Shown here piece after piece: positions 15,030 through 23,544 of a stretch of 32,557 nt of DNA. This DNA is from Planctomycetes bacterium DG_23. Its GTDB lineage: Bacteria > Planctomycetota > DG-23. The notes under the pieces are model-generated. The model was not told the origin of the DNA, did no database searches, and was given only the letters and a program-made list of their open reading frames with translations. Where the stretch lies: the NCBI GenBank assembly GCA_001302825.1, contig LIZR01000049.1:1-32557 (forward strand). Direction: 5' to 3'. Positions within the stretch are counted from its first letter, which is position 1. Each line of letters starts with the position of its first letter. A program made the position numbers and the translations under genes.

Positions 15030-15998
15030 TTAGAACCGCTTCACACGAATATGGCAGTAGGGCTCTTTGCCGGCTTTACGGTAGTAATCCTGGTGGTATT
15101 CTTCGGCAGGCCAAAAACGCTGTGCTTTCTTGATCTCCGTGGCCACTCGTAGCCCCTTTTTCTGCAGAACGCTTACGAGTTCTTCAGCGGCCTTCTTCTG
15201 TTCCTCATCAACATAGAATATCGCTGACCTATACTGTTCACCGATATCGGGGCCCTGTCGGCCGACCTGGGTGGGGTCATGAATCTCAAGAAAAAGTTTC
15301 GCCAGACCCTCGTAAGCAATTTTGTCTGCGTCGAAGAGCACCTCGACCGCTTCAATATGTCCGGTCTTTCCGCTGCAAACCTCCTCGTAAGTCGGATTAT
15401 CGGTTTGTCCTCCGGTATAACCGGTCGTGGTCGAGAGAACTCCGGGAAGGTCCTGAAAATGATACTCCACGCCCCAGAAACAACCTCCGGCGAAGATGGC
15501 CCGCTTTATCCTCTCTTTGGGCACGAAATCAAGGGATACGGAATTCACGCAGTGCCGGACATTTTTGTCGGTGAAGCCTTCCCCCAGAAAGATATGTCCC
15601 AGATGGGCATCGCACCTGGAACAGAGTATCTCCATCCGTCTGCCGTCAGCATCTTTTCGCCGCTTGACGGCACCTGGAATCTCATCATCGAAGCTCGGCC
15701 ACCCGCATCCGGACTTGAACTTGTCCTCGGAGCGAAAAAGTCCTGCGCCACAGCGCCGACAGGTGTACATCCCCGCCGCAAAATGCTCATTGTATTTGCC
15801 GCTAAAGGGGGGCTCGGTGCCCTTATGGATGATAACGCGCTCCTCCTCAGGCGTGAGCTCGTTGTATTTCACCGGCTCGCTTTGCATTGTCTTTGCCTCC
15901 TGAGAGGTGCTGTAGAAGGTCAAAAGGGCGGCAAAGCCCAAAAGGATGCCGCCTAACGCCATGCCCATCCACCTATAGTTAAAGCGTACATCAGTCAT
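15030..15998 (-). CDS. msrAB: Membrane-anchored MsrB-MsrA methionine sulfoxide reductase fusion
   Basis: The fusion reduces both stereoisomers of methionine sulfoxide. An N-terminal anchor ([18 protein letters not shown]) places the enzyme outside the cytoplasmic membrane, so it probably repairs envelope proteins. The MsrB domain comes first (about 45-160): two zinc CxxC pairs (CRRC and CSRC), CGWPSF, and the catalytic Cys in [11 protein letters not shown]. MsrA follows (about 168-320) with the catalytic motif GGCFWG, plus GYTGG and EEYHQDYY. The start is uncertain. ATG 15998 retains a positively charged N-terminus but falls at the predicted transcription start (leaderless). ATG 15962, 12 residues later, has AGGTGG six bases upstream. 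The adjacent MATE gene upstream is on the same strand. Confidence 0.93.
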   Translation of the reverse strand: MTDVRFNYRWMGMALGGILLGFAALLTFYSTSQEAKTMQSEPVKYNELTPEEERVIIHKGTEPPFSGKYNEHFAAGMYTCRRCGAGLFRSEDKFKSGCGWPSFDDEIPGAVKRRKDADGRRMEILCSRCDAHLGHIFLGEGFTDKNVRHCVNSVSLDFVPKERIKRAIFAGGCFWGVEYHFQDLPGVLSTTTGYTGGQTDNPTYEEVCSGKTGHIEAVEVLFDADKIAYEGLAKLFLEIHDPTQVGRQGPDIGEQYRSAIFYVDEEQKKAAEELVSVLQKKGLRVATEIKKAQRFWPAEEYHQDYYRKAGKEPYCHIRVKRF

Positions 15999-16006
15999 TT
16001 GCAAAT

Positions 16007-16035
16007 ATTATACCACATATAGGGTGCAATTTCAA
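16007..16035 (-). promoter_or_regulatory. Promoter of msrAB
   Basis: Minus-strand TTGAAA (16035-16030) and perfect TATAAT (16012-16007) are separated by 17 bp. The predicted start at about 16000 coincides with the first ATG, so translation is either leaderless or begins at the internal ATG 15962, which has an SD. Confidence 0.7.
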
Positions 16036-16154
16036 GCAGAACTATTTGGCTTGTCTGAAAGAACTGCGTTCGACTTGTATCCTAAAACGACATCCGATTC
16101 TGCCGCTCAGGCAGAGAGCGTTGTTTAGAGGGCTTTATTCGTCTCACTCGTTAT

Positions 16155-17621
16155 CTATCGCTGAGGGTCGTTGACGACGGCCTGAGCTCTTGCAACATCG
16201 TGGGCTTGTGCCGCTTCGACATGTGCCCGGCCGACGGCCTTCCAGTGCCCCCACCGGAAGGCTGCGGCAAAGAGCAGGCCTTGAACCACATTTGAAAGGG
16301 CCAATCCAACCCATACACCGGTGACGCTCTTTAGCAGGTGTGCAAACCCGTAGGCTGCCGGTATGCGCAGCGCGATCATACTCACCCCGGTAATGACCAT
16401 AGGCCAAAAGGTATCACCCGCGCCGTTCATTGACCGTCCCAGAACCATCGAAAGGCATAAAAAAACAAATGTGGCTGAAAACCAGCGCACAAAATTGGCC
16501 CCCGTGGTCACCACTTCTGGCTGGGAATTGAAAATAGCTACAATATGCTCCGCCAAGACAAAGAAGACAATCGTCAGAGGGACCGCGATGAGGCTATACA
16601 TTGCGGCCGTGAGCCAGCCTGCGCGTGCAGCCCTGTCCATTCTCAAGGCGCCGATATTTTGCCCGACCAAGGCAGCAGCAGCGTTCGCAAAACCCATACC
16701 CACCATCATCACCACCATCCTCAGCCGCATACCAATTCCATACGAGGCCAGCGCAACAGTGCCAAACATAGCCACAAGGCGCACCAGTATCAGCGCAGAA
16801 ATATTTCTTATTAGCACCTGCCCTGAGCCAAAAATGCCAATTCTAAACATTTGACTGATGATTGAAAACCGCGGGCTGAGGTCTTGCCAATACAGCCGGA
16901 AATGTATGTGGCCCTTCCAGAAGAAAATTATCGCCAGCCAACTGGCCGCAAAGAACCTGCAGGTTAATGTCGCCACTGCTGAACCGGCAACTCCAAGCGC
17001 CGGCATTCCCAGAAGGCCAAAAATAAGGATAGGGTCCAAAATGATGTTCATTACATTTGCTACCCCCATAATCTTGAGCGGTGTTATAGCGTCTCCCGCC
17101 CCGCGCAGGGCAGATGCAAATGTAACCGCCAGCAGCATCGCAAATGCCCCGCCCGCAGAAATCTGCAGGTAAGGCCGGCCCGCGGCCACCACTTCAGGTT
17201 CAGCCCCCAGTGCGCGCAGGCAAAATTCAGCCCAGGGAATGCCCAGAGCAGCCACTGCCATCGAGATACCAGCCATCATAACCAGACTTTGGCCCACCAC
17301 TTGCTGGGCACGGGAACGATTCCCCCCACCAACGGCCTGGGCTACCAGGGCAGTGCAGCCAGTAGTAACTCCTACGCCCAGCATATAGATGATACCCAGG
17401 ATAGTGCCGCTGACTGCAACTGCTGCGACAGCCGCCGGTCCGAGACGACCGACAAATATCATATCCACAATGGCAAAAACATCTTGCAATACCGCTGCTG
17501 CCATCATCGGTAGGGAAAGGCGCCAGACCGCCTTTATCAGACTGCCCTGGGTAATCCAGGAGGACGCCCCCGCACCAGACGGGATTCCGCCGGGGGTGCC
17601 CTTTGCTCTATGGTTTCTCAT
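16155..17621 (-). CDS. MATE-family multidrug/toxin efflux protein
   Basis: 488 residues with about 12 transmembrane helices in two six-helix halves. Typical MATE features include WRLSLPMMAAAVLQDVFAIVDMIFVGRLG at the start of the first half, LRGAGDAITPLKIMGVANVMNIILDPILIFG, and the matching MNGAGDTFWPMVITG in the second half. It should export cationic compounds in exchange for Na+ or H+. The N-terminus has about 25 extra polar residues (Gly/Pro/Ser) and the C-terminus about 30 Ala/His-rich residues, both probably disordered. ATG 17621 has only a distant AAAGGA, so a start further in is possible. The 390-bp gap upstream (17622-18012) holds the promoter of the divergent gene and nothing else recognisable. 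Confidence 0.93.
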   Translation of the reverse strand: MRNHRAKGTPGGIPSGAGASSWITQGSLIKAVWRLSLPMMAAAVLQDVFAIVDMIFVGRLGPAAVAAVAVSGTILGIIYMLGVGVTTGCTALVAQAVGGGNRSRAQQVVGQSLVMMAGISMAVAALGIPWAEFCLRALGAEPEVVAAGRPYLQISAGGAFAMLLAVTFASALRGAGDAITPLKIMGVANVMNIILDPILIFGLLGMPALGVAGSAVATLTCRFFAASWLAIIFFWKGHIHFRLYWQDLSPRFSIISQMFRIGIFGSGQVLIRNISALILVRLVAMFGTVALASYGIGMRLRMVVMMVGMGFANAAAALVGQNIGALRMDRAARAGWLTAAMYSLIAVPLTIVFFVLAEHIVAIFNSQPEVVTTGANFVRWFSATFVFLCLSMVLGRSMNGAGDTFWPMVITGVSMIALRIPAAYGFAHLLKSVTGVWVGLALSNVVQGLLFAAAFRWGHWKAVGRAHVEAAQAHDVARAQAVVNDPQR

Positions 17622-17862
17622 AGCGAGGAAATTGGGTCCTTTAACCAGTAAATACGGCAGGAAGACCGAAGCAGCCGATGAATAAGGAGTAGCCGTCGCG
17701 CTTTGCTTCCTGAGCCAGTTGTCTATCGCGCCTTTATGGGCTTTTCGATTAAGATAACTCTGGTTAATTGAAAGCCATCAGGCACTTCTCAAACGCAATC
17801 CGTCAGCATAGAGATACACAATGAGCATTATCGGCCATTAGCAGATTTTATCAAATGAAAAG

Positions 17863-17890
17863 TTGACAGAAAACTGATGGCGGCTACAAT
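17863..17890 (+). promoter_or_regulatory. Promoter of the GH67-like gene
   Basis: TTGACA (17863-17868) and TACAAT (17885-17890) are separated by 16 bp. The predicted start near 17897 leaves a leader of about 115 nt, in which no clear regulatory dyad was found. Confidence 0.65.
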
Positions 17891-18012
17891 TGCAATGTGC
17901 GCTGGTTGGGAAGAGGCGGGCTTTCGTAAAGACTGCCTTTTTTTCGTGATTTCAGTTCAGCAGACCGGGATGGAGTTGCCTTTGTTTACTTGTATCGGAT
18001 TAGGAGAACCTT

Positions 18013-19722
18013 ATGCCTTTATCTCGCTCTCCATTTAAATACAGGATGCTCAATGCGCCGACTACGGAGCTCATAGACTATGCGCATAACCTCGGTATGA
18101 ACTGGGTAGTGGCGGAAACCTCTGGCCATAAAGATACCGAGTTTCCCTTTGAGGACCCGCCGGTTTATATGCCGGGGCTTAAGCGGCTCTATCCTATTCG
18201 CAAGAGAATGAGCCGTGCTATTGAGAAAGAACGCCGCCGCCTACACCGTCTTTTCACCTATGCCAAAAAGAAGGGCCTAAAGGTCATTTATCATACCTAC
18301 GAGGTTTCGGTGCCCAAGGGTTTTGAGAGGGCTTATCCGAGGATGTTTTCGCCGGCCATCCGCGAGTTTCGTGGTCGCGCCACCGCAGAACAGCGCAGTC
18401 GACAACTATGTGTTAGCCGTGCCCAAGTTCGTGAAGTCATTGCTCAGAAGATTCAGGAGGTTTGCCAGACCTTCCCGGAACTGGATGGGTTCGCCTACAC
18501 CAATAACGAAAGCTCGACCCAGACACACTGCTGGCATCGCTGCGAGGACTGCCGCAACATCACTTTCAGCCGAATGATGAAATTCCTGCATGATGCCATT
18601 CTGGAAGGGATTCGGCGCTCCGGCCGGCCCGTTAGACTTTTCGTGCGTTGCTGGGGAACTCACGAGACGGACTTCAAATATTGGGAAGCCTTCAAAAAGC
18701 GCGTCCAGTATGGTGCACACGAACTCGCCGGCAAAGAGTGGCTGCCGGCTCATGTCAAGGCCTTCGCGCCCAAACACCTTCATTTCAAGCCCAGCCGTGA
18801 CATCTTGCCTTTCGTCCGCTCCCTCAAAGGCCAGGATACGGCCTTTATCTACAAGGCCTCCTGGGGAGATAACAACCTGCACCATCCGCTCAATCCTTGG
18901 ATTGGTAAGTATGCACCGCACGACCAGGTCTGTGAGATTAGTTTTGAACACCACCATTACCCGGAGCGCGCCTTCTACATTATGGGGCGTGAGATGCAGC
19001 GACGCGTCAGGCTCTGCGCCGCCAGAGGTGTGGGTATTTGTGCGCTCACCTCCAGTTGGGGTCACCACCAGTCAAAGAGTTATCGCGTGCACCCCTCCCG
19101 CCAACTGCTCGGCGAACTCAACCTTTACCTGCTGGGGGAACTTATGAAAAACCCCGAGGCAAACCTGGAACGGGTTACAGCCCGCTATCTGCGCGGCCGT
19201 TATGGGAAAAAAGTTGCGGCGGAGAAAGAGCTTGTTGGTTTTTTGCTTGACTCGGAAGATATCGCTGCCCAGGCTATGAATGTCAAAGGAGTGCGAACGA
19301 CTTCCGACGCCGAGCGCATCCCCACCGGATTCCATAACTTCTTCGGTTCCATCGTTCGCTACGCTGCGATGTATCCCCACTGGGAGAAACGCTTGTGGCC
19401 GAGCCAGGGTAACATCAAGCGCATTTTCCGCGACAAGGAGCGCAATGTAAAGCGCGCCGAACAGATAGTGCAGCGCATTGAAGCCCTAAAGAAGAATTTG
19501 CCCGCCCGCGCATACCAGGAATTCAGCACCTGCTTTGGGTGGCTACTCACAATGGCTCGTTCGTTCCGTGCAGCCCATATGCTTTTCTATACTATGTGGG
19601 CATTACGCGAGGGCGAACTTCAGCCGACCACGCATAAACTCGACCGCCTGCACGAAATTATCAAAGAATACAGCGAAATTCTGCCCTTGAATAGGGTGGA
19701 GCAGGTCTGGACAAGGGTTTAG
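18013..19722 (+). CDS. Putative GH67-like (alpha-glucuronidase-like) TIM-barrel protein
   Basis: 569 residues, no signal peptide, so cytoplasmic. The layout recalls GH67 alpha-glucuronidases by memory of their motifs. FAYTNNESS (Glu near 166) stands where GH67 has its acid Glu in a KxxSEGxP-type segment. A later YKASWGDNNLHHPLNPWIG stretch followed by DQVCEISFEHHHY resembles GH67's PLNP/LFG and the LEFQITQEY region, with Asp near 286 and Glu near 308 as candidate bases. CWHRCEDCR adds a Cys cluster not usual in GH67. The C-terminal 200 residues are helical. The family match is distant; another TIM-barrel glycosidase clan is possible. ATG 18013 has AGGAG six bases upstream. It is monocistronic behind its own promoter. 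Confidence 0.55.
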   Translation: MPLSRSPFKYRMLNAPTTELIDYAHNLGMNWVVAETSGHKDTEFPFEDPPVYMPGLKRLYPIRKRMSRAIEKERRRLHRLFTYAKKKGLKVIYHTYEVSVPKGFERAYPRMFSPAIREFRGRATAEQRSRQLCVSRAQVREVIAQKIQEVCQTFPELDGFAYTNNESSTQTHCWHRCEDCRNITFSRMMKFLHDAILEGIRRSGRPVRLFVRCWGTHETDFKYWEAFKKRVQYGAHELAGKEWLPAHVKAFAPKHLHFKPSRDILPFVRSLKGQDTAFIYKASWGDNNLHHPLNPWIGKYAPHDQVCEISFEHHHYPERAFYIMGREMQRRVRLCAARGVGICALTSSWGHHQSKSYRVHPSRQLLGELNLYLLGELMKNPEANLERVTARYLRGRYGKKVAAEKELVGFLLDSEDIAAQAMNVKGVRTTSDAERIPTGFHNFFGSIVRYAAMYPHWEKRLWPSQGNIKRIFRDKERNVKRAEQIVQRIEALKKNLPARAYQEFSTCFGWLLTMARSFRAAHMLFYTMWALREGELQPTTHKLDRLHEIIKEYSEILPLNRVEQVWTRV

Positions 19723-19807
19723 AAGCCTTTCCTGATTTTTCCCGGCGTAAACATCGCAGGGCATATTGGTGCCTGAACATCTATCATCTCCTTAGGTCAC
19801 AAACTGC

Positions 19808-19836
19808 TTGACAACCATCTCTGAATGTGCTAAAAA
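19808..19836 (+). promoter_or_regulatory. Promoter of the 19917 gene
   Basis: TTGACA (19808-19813), then 17 bp, then TAAAAA (19831-19836) with an upstream TGC that makes an extended -10. The leader to the TTG start is about 75 nt. Confidence 0.5.
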
Positions 19837-19916
19837 ATCGGTGAACCCCGAACACGGCTTTGTTTCCGCGTTGAGGAGTTTCGAACCGTTGAAAGTCCCA
19901 AATAACCAGGTGGAGT

Positions 19917-20579
19917 TTGAAAAAATTAGTCTACCTATTATCGGCTATTGTTGTAATTGGAATCATCGTAGTTGCGTGGAAGCAAACCCGCCCTCCAGCA
20001 CTTAGCCCTGAGCAAAAGAGGGGTCTGGATAGTTTCCTTAATAAATACCTTTCCGATAGGGGACTCACTGAGGAAGACATCAAACCAGTTGTAACCACCG
20101 GCGACCCGGCAGTTCCTCATCTCATTAAGGCCATCGGCAAGGTCCAGCCTTCTCAGCCTCTTATCGCTGTCCATTCCGATGTTAATATGGTGGATTGCCT
20201 GGCGCGGATTGGTACGCCCAAAGCGATTGATGGAATCTGTAAAATCCTGAAACACGAATATCCCGGCTATTACGGAATGGACCGTATGCAGGCAGCCGCT
20301 GCCCTGGTGCGACTGGGGGCGAAGCATAAAGCGTCTATCCTGCGTGAAGTTGTCGTTGAACATAAAGAATTAGTGGCTGGGCAAAGGTATCCAGAGATGC
20401 ACGGTGACGAAATTTTTGTTCTGGAAAATGCTTTGAGAATGCTTGAGGCAGGCGAAGGCGCCAGAGACACCACCAACTTCGGTCCCGGGCCCGTTTTGGA
20501 ATACGGCTTCCTTAAGAAGGGATATGAGTCGCCATTTGAAAAAATGGAAAAGGCCATGGAAGAAGCGAATAATCCATAG
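19917..20579 (+). CDS. Membrane-anchored HEAT-like repeat protein
   Basis: 220 residues. Residues 1-20 (MKKLVYLLSAIVVIGIIVVAW) form a signal anchor without lipobox, so the rest is probably periplasmic. The body is helical with HEAT-like pairs: DPAVPHLIKAIGK, then LARIGTPKAIDGICKILK, then AAAALVRLGAKHKASIL. The C-terminus is charged and has no repeats. HEAT-like repeats generally mediate protein binding; no enzymatic motif is seen. The start is TTG 19917, with AGG of AGGTGGAG six bases upstream; no ATG is available nearby. It is followed after about 35 bp by an amidase gene and then by a second HEAT-like lipoprotein, so the three may belong together. Confidence 0.75.
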   Translation: MKKLVYLLSAIVVIGIIVVAWKQTRPPALSPEQKRGLDSFLNKYLSDRGLTEEDIKPVVTTGDPAVPHLIKAIGKVQPSQPLIAVHSDVNMVDCLARIGTPKAIDGICKILKHEYPGYYGMDRMQAAAALVRLGAKHKASILREVVVEHKELVAGQRYPEMHGDEIFVLENALRMLEAGEGARDTTNFGPGPVLEYGFLKKGYESPFEKMEKAMEEANNP

Positions 20580-20617
20580 TAATATCTTCAGATAAATCCA
20601 TATGTAGGGGGTTGAAA

Positions 20618-21583
20618 TTGAAAGATTTACGGGTTGCGGCGGTTCAATTTGAACATAAACCTAATGACAAGGAGGCAAATCGCCGGAAAATCCGTCATTT
20701 TGCAGACGAGGCCGCGGCTAATAATGTTGAAATGACCATCTTTCCAGAATGCTGCATCACGGGATACTGGCACCTGCGGCATCTGGCGTTTGAGGAACTA
20801 ACCACTTTGGCCGAAAGCATCCCTGACGATACCTCTACTCAATTCTTGCTGGATTTGTCGAAGAAATACAAAATGAACATTGGCGCGGGACTTGTGGAGA
20901 AAGCGGACGATGGAAAGCTTTACAATACATATGTGGTTGCAATGCCAGATGGAAAATGGGTAAGGCACAGAAAAATCCACGCCTTTATAAGTAAGCATAT
21001 ATCTTGCGGTTCTGAATATACGGTATTTGATACACCGCACGGGTGTCGCTGTGGGGTTCTCATTTGCTACGATAACAACATAGGTGAGAATGTCCGCATC
21101 ACGGCACTTAAGGGAGCAGAAATTCTGTTGGCCCCGCACCAGACCGGGGGCTGCAAGAAAGAAAATATTTATGTTATGGGACTGGTGGACCGTAAATTAT
21201 GGGAGAATCGTCATCAGGACCCAGAGGCAATTGAAGCAGAATTTCGCGGGCCCAAGGGCAGGGGATGGCTTATGCGCTGGTTGCCTACACGGGCGCATGA
21301 TAATGGACTTTTTCTGGTCTTCAGTAACGGCGTGGGTGTGGATGATGATGAAATAAGAACCGGAAATGCGATGATCATAGACCCTTACGGCCGCATTATA
21401 AAAGAGACCTGGAAGGCCGATGATGATATGGTGGCTGCGGACCTGGATGCATCACTTCTGGAGCACTCTACTGGTAGGAGATGGATTAAGACCAGGCGGC
21501 CAGACTTATATGAACCATTAACCGTGCCCACCGGAATGGAACGAGATACCCGTTCAGTAAGATTTGATGAGGAAGGGATATAA
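20618..21583 (+). CDS. Nitrilase-superfamily amidase (carbon-nitrogen hydrolase) 1
   Basis: About 321 residues with an alpha-beta-beta-alpha CN-hydrolase fold. The catalytic triad is complete: Glu in IFPECCITGY (about 44), Lys in RKIHAF (about 119), Cys in LICYDN (about 150). An insertion of about 50 residues (KLWENRHQDPEAIEAEFRGP) after the Cys strand is longer than in minimal family members and may shape the substrate pocket. It is cytoplasmic; the substrate is unknown but should be a C-N bond such as an amide, carbamoyl or N-acyl group. Two in-frame TTG codons compete: 20618 has GGGGG six bases upstream and is preferred, while 20612 abuts the SD. It lies between two HEAT-like envelope protein genes. 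Confidence 0.9.
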   Translation: MKDLRVAAVQFEHKPNDKEANRRKIRHFADEAAANNVEMTIFPECCITGYWHLRHLAFEELTTLAESIPDDTSTQFLLDLSKKYKMNIGAGLVEKADDGKLYNTYVVAMPDGKWVRHRKIHAFISKHISCGSEYTVFDTPHGCRCGVLICYDNNIGENVRITALKGAEILLAPHQTGGCKKENIYVMGLVDRKLWENRHQDPEAIEAEFRGPKGRGWLMRWLPTRAHDNGLFLVFSNGVGVDDDEIRTGNAMIIDPYGRIIKETWKADDDMVAADLDASLLEHSTGRRWIKTRRPDLYEPLTVPTGMERDTRSVRFDEEGI

Positions 21584-21691
21584 GGCATTAAATGCAAAAG
21601 CGATAAGATGCCGTCTGGGAAAAAAGAGAATTACCAACTTCCCTATCCAATATAATCTACCGGCACTTAATTAAGAAAGGATGAAAACCTT

Positions 21692-22453
21692 TTGACAAAA
21701 GCACTTATTATAGGTATTGTTTTGTTTTTATTAATTGTGGGAGGCTGTGGCAAAAGTCAAAGGGAAAAAGACACAATCCCTGAAAGTAGTCTCGCCCCTG
21801 AAAAGCAGGAAAAAATAAGGAGGGTGCTTCGTGATGTGAGCTATATGGCCAAGGCAGCCCGAAAGTTATTTGCCAAAGAATACGGCAAAGATGGCGTGCC
21901 TTTTATGATTGAAAGAATATTGGAAATATATGAAACGGGCCCGGACTGGAAACATCCCCAGTTATATTCCATAGCCGGTAATCTCATCTTTTCTCTGGGA
22001 GAAATTGGCGATGAGCGCGCTCTTCCGGCTCTCAAATTGTGGCTTACCGATAAAAAATATCGTGTATTTCGCACCGAGGCTGCCTATGCTCTGGGAGAAC
22101 TCGGAAATTCAGAAGCGATACAGCCTCTCTGGGAAGTATGGAAAGAGGAAAAGGGATACTTAGAAAAAGATGACGACGAAGGCCCCTGGCCTTTTGCCGG
22201 ATACCATCCTTCCGGCGGTTATGTTCACGGCGTCCTTGCGGAAGTGGGCAAGGCACTTTTCAAATTAGGTGAGAAAAGTATAGTTGGAGAATTGATTGAA
22301 GCGGCCGAGATGTCCCGCGAGAGGTGGACGGGGGGCTATTGGCGCCTTCTTGAGGCGCTTACAGAAATCTCGGGCGAGCCACTTTCGCAATCTACCGACG
22401 AGATTGGATATTGGCAGAAATGGTGGCAGGAGAACAAGCCTAAGTATCAATAG
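21692..22453 (+). CDS. HEAT-repeat lipoprotein
   Basis: 253 residues. A signal peptide ending in a lipobox (LIVGGC, Cys near residue 19) marks it as a lipoprotein. After a Lys/Glu linker come helical HEAT/PBS-type repeats: FSLGEIGDERALPALKLWL, AYALGELGNSEAIQPLWEVW, and a diverged third around EVGKALFKLGEKSIVGELIEA. The terminal WWQENKPKYQ motif is common at the ends of such lipoproteins in planctomycete-like genomes (from memory). The start is TTG 21692; AAAGGA lies 10 bases upstream, and the closer ATG 21682 runs into a stop after four codons. It likely acts as an envelope scaffold. Confidence 0.85.
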   Translation: MTKALIIGIVLFLLIVGGCGKSQREKDTIPESSLAPEKQEKIRRVLRDVSYMAKAARKLFAKEYGKDGVPFMIERILEIYETGPDWKHPQLYSIAGNLIFSLGEIGDERALPALKLWLTDKKYRVFRTEAAYALGELGNSEAIQPLWEVWKEEKGYLEKDDDEGPWPFAGYHPSGGYVHGVLAEVGKALFKLGEKSIVGELIEAAEMSRERWTGGYWRLLEALTEISGEPLSQSTDEIGYWQKWWQENKPKYQ

Positions 22454-22584
22454 TTCTCTTAATATTTGGATAAAGTCACCTATGGTGAGGCCTTACAGGC
22501 CGTTCTAAATGGGATTTGGCAAGAGCGTGATTTCTCAAGGCTACACCAGCGGTCCCGCGATGCTTGAAGAGGAAGGTGGATAGT

Positions 22585-22857
22585 ATGCGAAGGATAGAGG
22601 AAATTTCTCGCTTCATCAGAAAAAAAATGAACGAAATGGATAGAAGTGGGATAGTGCTGGCGTTAAGCGGCGGCTTGGATTCCAGTGTCGTGACTGGTTT
22701 GTGCGTTAAGGCCGTGGGAAAAGGGAAAGTCACAGCGATGGTGATGTATGAAAAAGAGGCAAGCGAAGAAGCCTCAAAAAATGCAGAAACCATATCTGAC
22801 TTCTTCGGCATAAAATTAGTAAAGATTGAGACATATCCAAACTCTTACGAGATATAG
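22585..22857 (+). pseudogene. nadE: NAD synthetase, N-terminal fragment (frameshifted nadE)
   Basis: 90 residues from ATG 22585, which has GGAAGGTGG about five bases upstream. The ATP-pyrophosphatase loop LALSGGLDSSVV is present, followed by the KAVGKGKVTAMVMYE segment. The frame stops at a TAG at 22855-22857, while NadE sequence continues one base off: reading from 22851 gives DIGSYDFFVSKLP and runs unbroken into the C-terminal fragment. The shift must lie between 22830 and 22857, since a TGA closes the other frame at 22827. One base deleted (or two inserted) explains it. No slippery heptamer is evident, so programmed frameshifting is unlikely; a mutation or a base-call error is the simplest cause. 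Confidence 0.8.
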
Positions 22858-23453
22858 GAAGTTACGACTTCTTTGTTTCTAAACTCCCCACTAAAAAACT
22901 AAAAAGCTTTTTGATTAATTTTTATATTAAGGACTTAGTAAGGAGGGAAAAGTCTTTCAGTTTTTATTTAAAAGGAAGCAGGAATAAAACGATTTCCGCA
23001 GCAGCAGCAAATGCAATGATAAAACACAGGTTAAGGATGATTTTGATTTATTATTATGCCGAAAAAAACAATTTGCTCGTCGCCGGCGCGGCTAACAAGA
23101 CCGAAGTCTTGACCGGACTATTTTCCAAGTTCGGGGTGGACAATTGTGCTGACATTATGCCCATTGCTCATCTCTATAGAACAGAGGTCATAGAGATAGC
23201 CAAAGAACTGAGGCTCCCCGAAGAAATAATATATAAGAAGTCGACCCCGGGGCTTCTTTTGGGAATAGGGGATAAGTATGAGGATATCACCGGTTTGAAT
23301 TACGAAGAAGTCGATCTGATACTCAAGAATCTGGGCAAATCTTCAGAAGAAATTTCCAAAGACTTCGGGTTGGACATCAAAAAAGTGAACTTTGTTATGG
23401 ATATGTATAAAAGTTCCGCGCACAAGAGAAATCCGAGTATGATGGTAGAATGA
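22851..23453 (+). pseudogene. nadE: NAD synthetase, C-terminal fragment (frameshifted nadE)
   Basis: The rest of NadE, which amidates deamido-NAD with ammonia. Conserved elements: KHRLRMILIYYYAEKNN, the VAGAANKTEVLTGLFSKFGVDNCADIMPI segment that binds ATP and nicotinic acid adenine dinucleotide, LYRTEVIEIAKELRLPEEI, and KSTPGLLLGIGDKYEDITG. Length and layout fit the ammonia-dependent single-domain form; a glutaminase (nitrilase-type) domain is not fused. Within this frame a TTG at 22911 is available, but no SD supports independent translation of a useful piece. If the shift is real the cell needs another nadE. The next gene, a DegT aminotransferase, starts 91 bp downstream. Confidence 0.8.
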
Positions 23454-23544
23454 TAGAGGAAAGAGTCAAAAATGCCCCTTATATTTAAGAAGAACGGCAA
23501 CATAGCATCTCTTAAGAACACCCTTTCGGCTGAGGAGGAAACCA

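Noticed and set aside
19808-20005. 65-codon frame before the HEAT-like gene
   Set aside because: It overlaps the promoter and the signal-anchor region of the better supported gene in another frame.
22830-22857. Programmed frameshift in nadE
   Set aside because: No slippery heptamer, internal SD or stimulatory hairpin is evident in the short window where the shift must occur.
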